Assembly (NCBI GenBank): GCA_021292165.1
Contig: JAHFWL010000452.1
Span: 62,001 to 126,000 of the forward strand
DNA length: 64,000 bases
Source: Shinisaurus crocodilurus
Taxonomy: Eukaryota > Chordata > Lepidosauria > Squamata > Shinisauridae
Direction: 5' to 3'
Shown here: piece after piece, positions 40,601 to 50,799 of the stretch
Numbering within the stretch: position 1 is the stretch's first letter
How the letters are laid out: the number at the start of each line of letters is the position of its first letter
The notes under the pieces: model-generated
Told to the model about the DNA's origin: nothing
Seen by the model: only the letters and a program-made list of their open reading frames with translations
The model's database searches: none
Position numbers and translations under genes: made by a program

Positions 40601-43600
40601 GGGCCTGGCAACCAGAGAGACATGTGCAGCCCCACACAGTTGCCCAGAGCAGATGCCGCCAACTGCAGCCTGTCCAAGAGCAGAGAGGAATCATGGGGGC
40701 TGCCCGCCAACCAGGGGCGTTGCTAGTACCTTAAAAGATTCCGTGCCCGTGCCCACAGGACACAGATCGCCATAAAATCTGCATACGCTAACTTAGATCT
40801 ATGCACGCAAATTTAGCAATAATTAGGATGAGTTATTTGCATTTCACAGGGGGCAAAGCTGGCCAATTAGTTCCTCATCCAAATCATCTCAATAAAAGAA
40901 AAGAAAAGAAAGTTCTTCAGTTAATTTGAACCCGGATGATCGTCTCAAACTGACGGGAAAAGTTTCTTTTGAAGTTAAATTGCCAGGAATGGGAAGATTT
41001 TGTGGGGGTGTTGCAGGGTGGGCAAAGAGGGAGTTAACCCTTCCCTCCCCATCTGCAATCCCCCGTGGAAATTTCCCCCTGCATGGCAATGAAGCTGAGG
41101 GGGAAAAACTCATCCATTGGCACCACAGATCTGGGGCCCAAGGAAATAGATTTGGGTCCAGGGTCCCATCGGGCCAGTCCTAGCAACGCCCCTGCCGCCC
41201 ACCAAGAAGGCCGTCCCCACTTTGCTCCATCTCCCAAATGCTTCGCTCAAGCCGGCGTCCGGACGTCTCCTGTACGAAGGGAGTGTCGGGAGAACGTGGG
41301 CCCCCTCCTTCCCAGCTGATCCCAGTCCTCCTGCAAGTGATCCCAGTCCTCACCAAAGTGATCCCAGTCCTCCTGCAAGTTCTGTATCTCCAGCTGGTTC
41401 CATCCCTCAGTAAAAATGGGCTTGGGGTTCTTCTCAAAGCCGCCCGAGAGGATGCCCCCCTGCCAGCTGCGAATGTAGATCCTCCCGTCGGGGTCCACAA
41501 TACCTGTGCAGGAAAGGAGGAAGGAGCCATCGCTGGGACACGGGCAGCCCACAATCGCTTCACGTCAGCAAGCAGCAACGGGAGCTCGGGGAGGGACCTA
41601 GAAACGCTCAAGAAATGGACTCTGCATTCCTTGCCCTAGAAGCCTCAGCCCGACAGCGCCCTGGGAGGCAGTGCTCAAAGGCTCCGGCCTGCTTCCTAGG
41701 ACTCTTCAGGGACGCTCTAGGAATGCGGCTTCTATGGCAGGAACCATACAGCCGTAGCTCCGAGTGTCTGCAGGGGAGCCAAAAGGGTCCGCCCAGGCTC
41801 GTGGAGCAAGAAAGGGGGGTGGGCAAAAAGGGGGCTCACTTGGCGTGCTACTCTCCAGCGGCGTCTTCAAGGGGCGCGTCAGGACATAGAAGTGTTCACA
41901 GGCGTGCAGCGGGATGCTGACCGGGTCCTCGTTGGAAAGGCCCAGCTCGTAAGCCCACTGAAACCAAGGCAGGAAACGTGACTGCCTGAATGGCAGGCAG
42001 GGATCATCACCCTGGGGCGGCTTAGGCCTCAAACGCGGCTGCTTTCAGACTCTTCAACCTGGTTCGCAGAATTGCAGGGTGGTTAATAAGCCATGGTGGT
42101 TTGCTGACCACCCTGCACGTGCCGGTCGCATGCCAAAGCCATTAGCATAATTACCGTCGGCTTGTTGTGTTGTGAGAACCTGGTATTTCAACCTTTCAGA
42201 ATGCGGAAAACCCTGCACAAAAGCTGGGAAACCACCCAACGATCGGGGGGGACGTGGGACGGGACGTAATGTGCCCTTCTGGGGAATCCCAGAGGGCCAG
42301 AGTGGGATCCCAAATGGGCCAGATTCGGCCCACGGGCCTGAAATTCAACACCCGGCCTTAAGATGTTACAAGGAGGAACCTGCTATGGGACACAGGAACA
42401 CATAGTTCTGCCCTCAGTCTCAGGGATGGAACCAGACTTAGTCATACTTAGAGCTGCCCTACTGAAATCAGTGGGACTTAAATTAGCCCTCACTAAGTGG
42501 GTGGGTTCGCACGACACGCTCAGCCACCCTGCCAATAAGCCACCATGGGTTGGCTGACGATTGCGCTGGCCATGGCTTGTTCCCCTCCTCCTCCCCCCGG
42601 CTCTGGCACGTATCCCAGGCGCCTTTGCGCCAGAACTCCTGCTTCGGTCCCTACATCAGCACCCTGTCTGCAACTGGTCTGCTGGCCTTGCTGGCTACCA
42701 AGCAGGGTTGCAATGATTAAATCATTGATTAAATCAATAAAAATCGATATTTTTTTTATTTTTTGCAAAAAAAAGGTCATGATTTTTTGCAGCCCTGTCG
42801 TGTAGGTAGCCCAGTAACCGATAATACTGGTAACGTTAAAAAAAATGAGGAAAGTGTTTTCTGTATAATTTGGTGTTCTTAACTATTAAGTGTAGGCTAT
42901 TTGTACATGTGGTTGCCTGAAACTTTGAAATTAATTTTACTAAAAAAAAATGGGGGGGGGGATTGATTAAATCAAAAAAATCATTGAGTTAATTTTTTTG
43001 AAATGATTTTTCCATTTTTTTGCAAAGAAATAATGATTTTTTGCAACCCTGCTACCAAGGGAAACTCCTCACCCCACCCCACACCAGATTGTGAAATGGA
43101 ATTAATTTTCAGAGCCCTTATGAACACAGGAATGCATTTGCCAGCACTTTCCCCCCCTGGGGGATTTCGCTCTTGCCCAACAGTGCAAGGCCAACTCTCC
43201 AATACTTAGCCTGGCAGGCTGATATTCCTCTCGTCAATGTCCTAGTCAATTCCATCCTCCATTTCAGAGCTGGCCTTTTCAAAGGCTGCTTCGCTCTACA
43301 CCAGTGTTCTCCAACCTTGGGTCCCCAGATGTTTTTGGCCTACAACTCCCAGCATGCCCCAGCCAGCGTAGCGGGGACCCAAGGTTGGAGAACACTGCTC
43401 TATACTGAAGCAAGAACACCCGCTGGCAAAGCGCCTTCCCTCCAGCCTCTTTCCGATTCCCACCCCCCTTGCTGCTGGCCGCCTCCCTCCGTTGCTAGCT
43501 GTCACATCTTGATATTCACGATTTTTAGGGGCACAGGACGGAGGGCGCTGAGAAGGGATGAGGGAGGATGGTGGCGGCACCAGTGAGATTGCAAAGAGTG

Positions 43601-44267
43601 GCAGGGTTTTCCCGCTCTCTGGCTGGGCAGCTCTCTAGCCGTTCCCAGCAACCCACAATAAAATTGCCCTGCCGGGTTCGGACAACACAACAAGCCACCG
43701 TGGGTATATCAACGACCTTAAATCAAGCCATTGGTTCTTAGGGTGACCTATTCATGAAAAAGAAGCCACCCTGCAGAAACTGTGCTGGGTCCACACGATA
43801 GGACAACCCACCATGGCTGAGGAGTCATGGTGGGTTGTTGTGCTCTGCGAACCAGGTCAGTATGTCCAGATCCGGCTCCAGCCATCAGTTCCTCATCTGT
43901 AACATGTGGGCACATGAGACAACACACACCAAGGGCCGTAAAGTACTTTGCAAATTGAACGCGCAAGCGGAGCAGGAGACAACTTGCAGTCCTTGCTCTT
44001 CAGCAACACCTTTCCGGCTAGCATTTCTCAAGCAGCTTGGCTGACAAAAGAAGTGCCAGGGCAGGGCCGTACCATTCGAAGAGGCAGCACTGGCCAAAGC
44101 GAGGCTCACGTCAGCGGACGACACGACGGCATCCTCCGGCACGTGCATGGCCCCCACCAGGTCGTGGATGTTGATCAGCGGGTGGAGCTGTGCCACTCTC
44201 TTCGGGGGGATGAGTTCACACGGGATCCCCATGACCCTGCCAGAGAACACACACTGTGTGCGCCCCT

Positions 44268-44303
<36 letters not shown>

Positions 44304-47300
44304 ACTTGAGCCGCGAGGCGATGCGCTTCAGGGAAATCAGTCGGTCCTGCGTCTGAGCTAATGAGATAGAACCGGTCCTCACATAACCTAGAACAGGAAC
44401 CAGCAGCCTGTCAGGGCTCAGCACGGTCCCCTCAAAAGGCTAATCCCCATTTTACAGAGGCTGTTCTATTGGAGCCTTCGAGATGGGACAGGCTCTAAAT
44501 TCAAACAGACAGACAAGCCTGCTCCCAGATGTGCACAAAGAAGCACCCCTTCCTGAGGATGCGCCACCCAGTCAAGGTGCTGATTCAACTCAGCCCCCCG
44601 CCCAACGTCTGGGTCCCATCCAACTCGTTTTAGTCCTAAGAAATATAGAGGCAAATTCAACCTTACAGCAAATTCAGGCTTCCAATTGCTGCAGAAAGCA
44701 GGCAAGACACCTGAAGCATGGGGGGCCCTGTTCACATGGAAGGGAAGTGCCATTGCTGAGGCCACCCAGGGAAGGGGAAGCAGCAGTCAGGCACCCTCCA
44801 TCGTGCCTGGATACCGCTGCAGCTGAGAGCACCTCCCCTCCCGCTACCAGCTGCCGCTGCTGAGGACTCCAGACGAAGAAGAAGCACCAGCTCTTCCACT
44901 CTGTTTAGATCCAGCTCCATGACCTGCTGAACTTTGCAACTACGAATCTAGTGCCCAAGTTTGCTTTTTTCCTCCTCCTCCCTCCCAATCCCCATTCCTT
45001 TTGTGACATGTCTTTTAGCCTGCAGGGGCAGGGACCATCTCCTTTCCTATCTTTGTAAGCTGCTCTGGGAGTCTTTTGGCTGAAGGATGGAATAAAAATG
45101 CTCTAAATAAATAAGTCTACAACACATTGCACGCGTAACAGTGGTAACTTGGGTAGCCTGTTTGACGAGGGTTTTTTTTTAAAGCAGGGCAGAGATTTCC
45201 TCTTGCTCTTTGGGGCAGTCCAGACTTTACAGAGCCGCTCCTAACACTGCTCGGCTGGTCGCACTGTTGTCACTTTGAACTTGTGCTGCCGAGTGATCCC
45301 TACGGCAGGAAGTTGCAATGGAGTGGTATTAAACCGCCAAGCAAGACTGTGCATACAGTCTTGGGCGCTTATTCCTAACTCATGCACGATCTCGGCCAGC
45401 CAAAACTCGGTCTGAGCAGAAGCAGCTTCATAGCCAGCTCCAGAAGGAGAAGAGGTGAGGTGCCTGCCGGGCCCCGACACCAACAAAGAGCCCGCCACTG
45501 CCCCGCCACTCTCACTTTGCACAGCGCACCAAAGCGAGTCAGAGGAGGCAGGAATTAATTCTCAGCATGCACCCCCCCATCTCTTCCGGATTAAGGGGGC
45601 CCACCGTCCAGTTCTGTGGTCCTTTGAGGCTCGCAGGGGAAACTGGTAGCCTCCAATGGCAGTCAGAATAAGGCAAGAAGAAAGCAGAACCTTGGATAGC
45701 TCCTAGTAGGTCCTGCCTGCTGGAACTCTGTCTGTCCCACTTGGATTTCGTCTCAGCAGGGAGCTAAAGCCAGCTGAAGTCTTATGTAGGCTGACCATGA
45801 GAGCTGCTGCGTGGTCAGCTCTGCCCATCCTGGAGGAGCTGACTTGGCCTGTTAAAGGGCCCTCATCTGATTTTGTAGGCTGAGACTTCTGCGCGGCTCG
45901 GGGGGACTCATCCTCTGAGCCAGAGGGCAATGGCAGGGCGGCCCCTGAATAAGGCACTGACGGTCCTACCCTCGAGGAAGTCGCCAGGGCGTCGACCTCA
46001 TCAGAATTCGCTACTGCACTGGAAGGTGTGAGGGCCAGGGGGGTCACGGAGGTTGTGGGTGCTTTGCTGAGGGCCCGCTAAATCCTAGAGCCTGCCACAA
46101 GGGTCAGAGTGCAAATCATCGAGGCAATGAACTGCGCTGGGACTGAGAGGCTTTCTGCTGCATAGGATCGCCTTTATTCCCAGCAATATTAGTCACTGCA
46201 AGCACAGGATCCTCCCATCCTTACCAGTTTTTATCCCTGTCTCTTGCTCGAGTTGCTGATACAGCTTGTTCGAGTAGTCGGCCATCTTCAGCTCGATGGA
46301 CAGGTGCCGTGCTGTGCTGACAATGCCTGAGCAGAATCTAGTGGAACCAGCTGCTAGCCTGAAAGAGAAAAAACAGGAAGGCCCGTGGAAACTGTGACGC
46401 AACCCGCAACATGGACGACACAAGAGGAGGAGGAGGCATGCATGGCTGGGGATGATGGGAGTTGTGGTCCAACACATCTAGAAGGCGCCAGGTTGGGAAA
46501 CAGTGTGTTACACAGATGGCACAGCCTCCACGGGGGTCTTTTGTCAGGGATTGTGGACCATGAGGGCCGGCACAAGCTGAGGCAGGCTACTTGCCTAGAA
46601 AGGGGTAGATCACGTGCACCACCACAGTGATTGTGACCCCTACATTTCTGCCTGGAGGGAGGAGCCTGGGCCTGGAGTGGACGCCTCAGCTGCCAGCAGC
46701 CAGAAAAGACTACAGGTCAACTGAAAAGCGGCTCCTTCGGGTTGGCATCTATCGGGAAACCTGTAACGCCCGTCCACTATTATTATTATTATTAGTAGTA
46801 GTAGTAGTATTTAGCGCCCCATCCACTCTGCCATGCATCCGTGCTTCTCCCTTGCCTGCCACCATGCTATTCCTTGCACACGGCAAGATCAAAACTTGCA
46901 AACTCAGTAAACCTGTGAGATCTGTGTTGTGCATATAGAGAACGGAGAATGAGGGGAAATGATCCAGATGCCAAGCGCCTGGAGCCCGAGTGTCCGCGCT
47001 GAGGTGTCCTGTAGCAGGGAATATTTTTAGCTGCATGTTGACAAGAGGCACACACTTTCCCTGCCTTTCCAGATGTCCAAGGAGACACTAGGGGTGTACA
47101 GATGCCAGGAGGCCTCTCCACCCCCAAGGAACAGCAGAGCAGCGAGAGCCAAATGAAGGGCAAACACTTGCCCTTGCATGCCACTGGCAGGGCACAGCAC
47201 AACACTCTTTTGGAACGGAGACGCAAAACGACAGGCCAGCTCTTCCAACAGGGCTTCTTTCGTTCTTGACAATCCTAAAGACTAACTTGGACAGCCAGCC

Positions 47301-49208
47301 CCCACAAGGTTGTCATCAAATGCCATGGAAGGTGTTCTGCCAGGGAGTTCTCTGCCAAACTGGACCTGCTCTTGCTTAAATGTCACTTCTTTCCTTTCGA
47401 ATCAAGCACTTTGTGCTCCAAAGAGAGAAATGGACATAGTTACAGCTGTTGAAGACCACGAAGAAGAAGGACATAGTTACAGCTGTTGAATGCCCTTCTT
47501 TTAAAAAAGTCCTAAAATAAATACTGAGCAGGCAACAATCAGGGAAACTTTTAAGGAATACAGTAAGCCTACGTAGGACAGGATTTTGGATTAGATTATC
47601 CCCTGGCTCCTTCCTTACTCTTATCGACATATAAGCAAGATCACACCGATGTACAAAAAGGTAATCTAGAATAGCTACCAACCCAGGAATCCACACACCA
47701 AATCCAGTCCATTCATACATATGCACTGAAATGATGGGTGGGGTGGAAATCCACTCCTCCGTGATATTTTAGCTACCCTGATTATGACTGCAACAAGATA
47801 ATTAAAGGTTAATCAACCTTGACTCTGCATCCTATGTTTTTATTTTTAAAAAGGCAGAGGAAATTCTGTAGAAACATTTACCCAATATCTATCTTGTACT
47901 GAGCATGTGGCACTGAAGCCTCTAACGCCAGTATTAGCTGATGTGACAGTATGGTGTTCCATAAACATTCCAACTGCTCAGGGGAAAAGTGTCAGAGTGC
48001 TGGCACTTCAGGTTCCAAGACAGAAATGATGGTGACGGTTTGGCTGAGACTGGAATAGGCAGGAGTAGCTTGTGGAGCAGGCTTCACTACTCTCACCCAT
48101 CTGCTCCCTCCCTCATCATGTGACTGTGCCGATTCTCCTTTGCCATGCCTGGAACCTCCTCCCAGAATGCCTCTGCGGTGCCACTTTTCTTACTTCCTTC
48201 AAACCCCTCCAGAAAAGCCAGCTTCTCTGCAAAGCTTTGGGCACAACCTCATATTTATTTGGAACATTTCTATACCACACTTCACCCTTGGGGAAGTGGT
48301 GCCAGATAATGTGTTACAGTGAGAAACAAAGGTTACGGAAAGCGGACACAAGAGATGGGATGCCGAAGTCAAAGGGAAACAAGGAGAAAAAGAAATTCAG
48401 TTATTGGGGGGGGGGGGAGCACAAGAGAAAAGGGTAACTGAAAAGGGTAACTCTTGCTCTCTTGAAAGGCAAGAGTTGAAGCAGTCTGAAAAGCATTCCA
48501 ACCGTAAGGTACCACAAAAAAACAAACAAACAAAGGCCAATAAGGGGAATGAATGATTGAATAAGAACCAATGTCCATGGAAAACAAGCATGCCAGCGAG
48601 AAGGGTTCTAGACCAGACTAGCCTAGTTCCCTATGTGCAGGGGAATGGTTTATTAAGTGCGGGAGTAGAATGCCATTTCTGAACAGGTAACAGATCAGTT
48701 CTTGGCTTGGGTGCTACAGTTAACCAGCCAGCAGCTACACAGACAATTTACCTTGGCTGCAAAGCATTCTGCAACAGCGTTCCCAAGCCTGGTGCCCTCC
48801 AGATCAATACATCAATACAATGATGGGAGTTGCAGTCCAACACATCTGGAAGGCACCAGGCTGGGGAAGGCTGTTCTACAACAACAGACTTTTGTTCACT
48901 TCCAGAGAACCAACAGAGCGGCGCGCTATCTGCCACATCAAACACTTGGTTTTGCTTTAGCAAAGAAAGAAAGGCCTTTACCTGCCCTGCTCCAGTAAGA
49001 CGATGTCTGTCCACCCTAGTTTGGAGAGGTGATATGCCACTGATGTACCCATAATTCCACCTCCACAGATAACCACCTGTGCGTGTGCTGGCAGAGGTGT
49101 CAGGTGAGGTTCTGCTCCACTTGTACTGCTGTGTCGAGAGCCAGACATGCTCCACCATCCTGGGCCAATTCTTTGCCATCGGACATCTGACAATAGTCGG
49201 AGGAACAT
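34586..49208 (-). CDS. PDPR: PDPR, pyruvate dehydrogenase phosphatase regulatory subunit, 5' part (12 coding exons seen)
   Basis: PDPR encodes the mitochondrial FAD-containing regulatory subunit of pyruvate dehydrogenase phosphatase, which controls reactivation of the pyruvate dehydrogenase complex. The exons, read in minus order, give a protein matching my recollection of vertebrate PDPR nearly throughout. Landmarks are [18 protein letters not shown] (FAD-binding glycine motif), [108 protein letters not shown] and [12 protein letters not shown]. Splice sites are GT-AG with matching phases. About 583 codons are present of an expected ~880. One internal exon (~40 codons) and the C-terminal ~265 residues were not found. 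No in-frame stop was seen, so the gene looks functional rather than pseudogenised. Confidence 0.93.
34700..35800. other. PDPR intron with a GGGCRCAATCC-family DNA element
   Basis: From about 35190 to 35740 is a copy of the element at 15.8 kb, split near 35340-35405 by a LINE/SINE tail (gtgaaccgcccagagagctt, gggcggtatataaataaaat). Confidence 0.5.
35802..35950 (-). CDS. PDPR: PDPR coding exon
   Basis: Acceptor AATGCGACAG. Encodes [39 protein letters not shown] and RLNKR. Donor GCTG|GTGAGA, phase 2 out; the split codon becomes Cys where human has Ser. Confidence 0.92.
36490..36905 (-). mobile_element. LINE-like 3' region, minus
   Basis: It reads aaaacgtcttcatcaggcac, gagggcattccacaaccggg, aaaaggccctgttccacaga and gaggatga-type phrases shared with 21.9, 30.0, 38.8 and 63.9 kb. 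It ends only about 35 bases before a PDPR exon. Confidence 0.55.
36941..37074 (-). CDS. PDPR: PDPR coding exon
   Basis: Acceptor CTCCCCTTTAG. Encodes [40 protein letters not shown] and EIR. Donor AAGG|GTAAGT, phase 0 out. Confidence 0.93.
37164..37319 (-). CDS. PDPR: PDPR coding exon
   Basis: Acceptor CCCCTCCAG. Encodes [40 protein letters not shown] and FFVPPGK. Donor AAAAG|GTGAGA. Confidence 0.93.
38300..38990 (-). mobile_element. LINE-like 3' region, minus, split by a mariner-like MITE
   Basis: It begins ttatatcccgcctttctgcc and resumes after the MITE with atgctagaggcctgcctgaa, aaaaacatctttgccagcag. Same family as 36.49 kb. Confidence 0.5.
38460..38717. mobile_element. mariner/Tigger-like MITE with TA target site, copy 2
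   Basis: Ends CAGTAATACCTTGGA and TCCAAGGTATTACTG, flanked by TA on both sides. Interior gagcgttttgcaagacaagc matches the 5.72 kb copy. Confidence 0.8.
39172..39299 (-). CDS. PDPR: PDPR coding exon
   Basis: Encodes [17 protein letters not shown] and [19 protein letters not shown]. Compared with the remembered human sequence there is one extra residue (YLVAEW against YLAEW). Donor ATGC|GTAAGT. Confidence 0.92.
39430..39776. mobile_element. MITE-like repeat ending gggccggccctga, copy 2, with (CTC)n tract
   Basis: It contains ttttgctgcctgaggcaaaa and ends atgatagggccggccctg. An internal (CTC)n/(CAC)n tract at 39600-39650 produces polyglutamate/polyarginine frames on the minus strand. Confidence 0.5.
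40177..40369 (-). CDS. PDPR: PDPR coding exon
   Basis: Encodes [39 protein letters not shown] and [20 protein letters not shown]. The acceptor GGGGCGTAG is pyrimidine-poor; donor CAA|GTAAGT. Confidence 0.92.
41317..41379 (-). repeat. 3 x 21-base tandem repeat straddling a PDPR splice donor
   Basis: Minus-strand units at 41359-41379, 41338-41358 and 41317-41337 all end GAGGACTGGGATCA or close to it. Units 1 and 3 are identical (CTTGCAGGAGGACTGGGATC...). Unit 2 differs at a few bases and holds the donor. Confidence 0.9.
41354..41503 (-). CDS. PDPR: PDPR coding exon with repeat-embedded donor
   Basis: Acceptor TTTCCTGCACAG. Encodes [20 protein letters not shown] and ends EDWDHF. The donor TTTG|GTGAGG lies inside a three-unit 21-base tandem repeat, so the first intron bases mimic the exon end. 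Confidence 0.92.
41840..41957 (-). CDS. PDPR: PDPR coding exon (after the missing exon)
   Basis: Acceptor TTGGTTTCAG followed by TGGGCTTACGAG, phase 0 in. Encodes [20 protein letters not shown] and [16 protein letters not shown]. Donor CCAA|GTGAGC, phase 1 out. Its entry phase does not match the exit phase of exon 4, so an exon is missing in between. Confidence 0.92.
42040..43300. other. PDPR intron where an exon is expected but not seen
   Basis: Contains degraded TIR-type DNA (gggtgggttcgcacgacacg at 42501) and T/A-rich tracts at 42720-43030 made of two copies of attgattaaatcaa/gattttttgcaacc. No frame encodes anything like the expected FVNCAG segment. Confidence 0.5.
43302..43397. mobile_element. 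palindromic hAT-like MITE, family A, copy 5 (internal deletion)
   Basis: The left arm is complete and the right arm reduced to ggggacccaaggttggagaa. Flanks CTCTACAC and CTCTATAC match at 7 of 8. Confidence 0.8.
43670..43857. mobile_element. TIR element in a PDPR intron
   Basis: It starts gggttcggacaacacaacaa and ends gttgttgtgctctgcgaacc, inverted with mismatches. Interior accaccatggctgagg / catggtgggttg hairpin. Confidence 0.5.
44073..44236 (-). CDS. PDPR: PDPR coding exon 4
   Basis: Acceptor TCTGGCAG, donor AATG|GTACGG, phase 1 out. Encodes [36 protein letters not shown] and [10 protein letters not shown]. Confidence 0.93.
44237..44305 (-). other. PDPR: 69-base PDPR intron built mostly of (GT)n
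   Basis: From the donor GTAAG the intron continues as an uninterrupted GT dinucleotide run (44272-44300 on the plus strand as CA), then a short stretch ending TTCTCTGGCAG. The remaining sequence leaves little room for a branch point. Confidence 0.85.
44306..44387 (-). CDS. PDPR: PDPR coding exon 3
   Basis: Encodes [20 protein letters not shown], flanked by CTAG| and CAA|GTAAGTG. The donor runs straight into a (TG)n tract. Confidence 0.9.
46225..46358 (-). CDS. PDPR: PDPR coding exon 2
   Basis: Acceptor TTTCTCTTTCAG, donor CTG|GTAAGG. Encodes [18 protein letters not shown] and the [10 protein letters not shown] region; phase 2 in, phase 1 out. Confidence 0.93.
46390..46510. mobile_element. 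family C hAT-like MITE, right arm
   Basis: It reads atggctggggatgatgggag, ttgtggtccaacacatctag and caggttgggaaacag, beginning about 80 bases upstream of PDPR exon 2. Confidence 0.5.
46620..48770. other. PDPR intron; no exon or strong element seen
   Basis: Low-copy DNA with an (ATT)n/(AGT)n tract near 46778-46810 and a tandem repeat of about 40 bases at 47430-47490 (gacatagttacagctgttga twice). Confidence 0.4.
48779..48873. mobile_element. family C hAT-like MITE in a PDPR intron
   Basis: Left arm aagcctggtgccctccagat, right arm gttgcagtccaacacatctg and ggctggggaaggctg, with a short centre. Confidence 0.6.
48982..49208 (-). CDS. PDPR: PDPR coding exon 1 (start codon exon)
   Basis: ATG at 49208 with A at -3 (ATCAAGATGT). 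It encodes a basic, Ser/Arg-rich mitochondrial-presequence-like N-terminus ([13 protein letters not shown]), then the FAD-binding motif [14 protein letters not shown] and LLEQG. Donor CAG|GTAAAG, phase 2. An acceptor (TGTTTTTCAG) about 65 bases upstream implies a preceding non-coding exon. Confidence 0.93.
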
Positions 49209-49344
49209 CTTGATGATGGGTCCGTCAGATCTCCCCAAGGCGCCACAGATAAATCCCCACAACTTCTGCTTCTGAAAAACATTAGAGTTCTTTTTGTTAT
49301 ACAAAATCAATCTTGGAAAAAGTATAGTGACCTTAGATTGCATC

Positions 49345-49815
49345 GGCCAGGGGCAGCCCCATGTAAAGCGCATTGCAGTGGTCTAGCTTCAAGATTACCA
49401 GAGCATAGATTACTGAAATCAGGCTATCCCTATCCAGATAGGGGCATGGCTGGGCCATCAGCCAGAGCTGGTAGAAGGCACTTCGTGCCACTGAGGCCAC
49501 TTAAGTCTCGGTGACAAAGATGGCTCAAGGAGGACCCCCAAGCTATGGACCTGCTCCTTCAAGGGGAGTGCAACCCCATACAAAACAGGTAGTAGAACAC
49601 CCTCCATCTGGTCAGAGGAACCACCCGCCAAGAGCATCTCAGTCTTGTCTGGATTGAGCTTCAGTTTGTTAGCCATCCAGCCCATTGTTGCAGACAGGCA
49701 CCGGTTTAGCATATCCACAGCCTCACCTGCTGAAGATGAAAAGGAGAAATAGAGCTGCGTGTCATCAATGTATTGATGGCAACGCACACCAAAACTCTGG
49801 ATGACCCCACTGTGA
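49345..49815 (-). mobile_element. L2-like LINE reverse transcriptase fragment
   Basis: The minus strand encodes QYIDDTQLYFSFSS, an RT catalytic block with IDD in place of the usual ADD, then WMANKLKLNPDKTEMLL and SLGVLLEPSLS. It is 5' and 3' truncated. It lies in the intron between the non-coding exon and the start exon of PDPR. Confidence 0.8.
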
Positions 49816-50156
49816 AGGATTGAGGCCTACACAGGCTTCGGTTAGTTGAAGCCTGTAGGCCCAAACACTTCCCTAAATTAGTTGAAGCCTGAAGGCCCAA
49901 ACATTTCAGGATGGGAGGGGGCATTTGTGAGTTTCAGTTCACCCAATAGAAGTTATTATTTCTCCTGTTCAAGGTCACATGGTTATAACCTTCCAATCCT
50001 GGGAAGGCTTTATGTGTGTGGAGTGTGGTCAGCTAGAGCCAGAGAGAGACTGACTCGCAGAGGAGAGAGGTAGGCCGAAGTTAAGTTAGAGAACCTTGTG
50101 TTATTTGTCTGTTTAATTTTATCATACTTGCTTTTGAATTATAACTGCTCATATTA

Positions 50157-50222
50157 GCAGCCTTCCCCAACCCAGTGCCCTCCAGATGTGTTGGGCTGCA
50201 ACTCCCATCATCCCCAGCCAGC
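50157..50222. mobile_element. family C hAT-like MITE, left arm, next to the PDPR promoter
   Basis: It reads CAGCCTTCCCCAACCCAGTG, ccctccagatgtgttggg, then caactcccatcatccccagc. The partner-like right arm is at 50583-50655. Confidence 0.65.
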
Positions 50223-50253
50223 ATGACCAAAGGTCAGGGATGCTCTGGCTCAC

Positions 50254-50400
50254 ATTTGCATGCTTTGTCCCCGCCCGCTGCAAGGATCATTTGCATGCCC
50301 AGGACCCACCCCTCCAGAGCTCATTTGCATGCGCACGCCCCGCCCCCTACGGCGCTCATTTGCGTGCCCAGGCCCCGCCCAGGGCAAATGGAGGGGAGCA
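50254..50400. repeat. four ~35-base tandem units with octamer motif and GC box
   Basis: ATTTGCAT occurs at 50254, 50289 and 50323, and as ATTTGCGT at 50358, so spacing is 34-35 bases. Each is followed by a C-rich box (CCCCGCCC, CCCACCCC, CCCCGCCCC, CCCCGCCC). The array begins about 35 bases inside the predicted first PDPR intron. Confidence 0.75.
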
Positions 50401-50433
50401 GCCAGGGTGGGCCCAGAACAGAAGCCGCCTCAC

Positions 50434-50600
50434 CTGCGCCGCTCGCGCGCCCTCCCGCGCGACCTTTCCGCCTTTCCTTCCCCGATTTCCTGCCTGCACT
50501 TTACGAGCGAAGCGCGCGACAGCGTCGCGGCCGGGGCTGTCCCTCAGCCGCACGGAAGCAGCTCTCATCCTCCTCACGACCAATGACTGCTGGCTGGGGA
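50434..50600 (-). promoter_or_regulatory. PDPR: predicted PDPR CpG-island promoter and non-coding exon 1
   Basis: On the minus strand a CpG-rich block ends in GGCGCAG|GTGAGG, a consensus donor, and no coding is needed before the start codon in the next exon. An inverted CCAAT box (CATTGG) lies near 50578-50585. The position about 1.2 kb upstream of the start-codon exon fits. The start of transcription is inferred. Confidence 0.55.
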
Positions 50601-50655
50601 TGATGGGAGCTGCAGTCCCCACAAAGCCAGTGGGCGCCAGGCTGGGGAGGGCGGC
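50583..50655. mobile_element. family C hAT-like MITE, right arm
   Basis: It reads actgctggctggggatgatg, gggagctgcagtcccc and aggctggggagggcgg. Together with the arm at 50157 it brackets the PDPR CpG island. Confidence 0.6.
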
Positions 50656-50799
50656 TTTATAGGTGTCTACCCAGATTGTAAGATCTACTGCGTCCAGTAA
50701 AGGGTGACTACTCCCACGTAAGCGGGTGTAGGATGGACGTCTCCATCAGCAGAGTACTATGGAAGAGAATCTGGGAGGTCTTTTTGTACCTCCGGTCAG

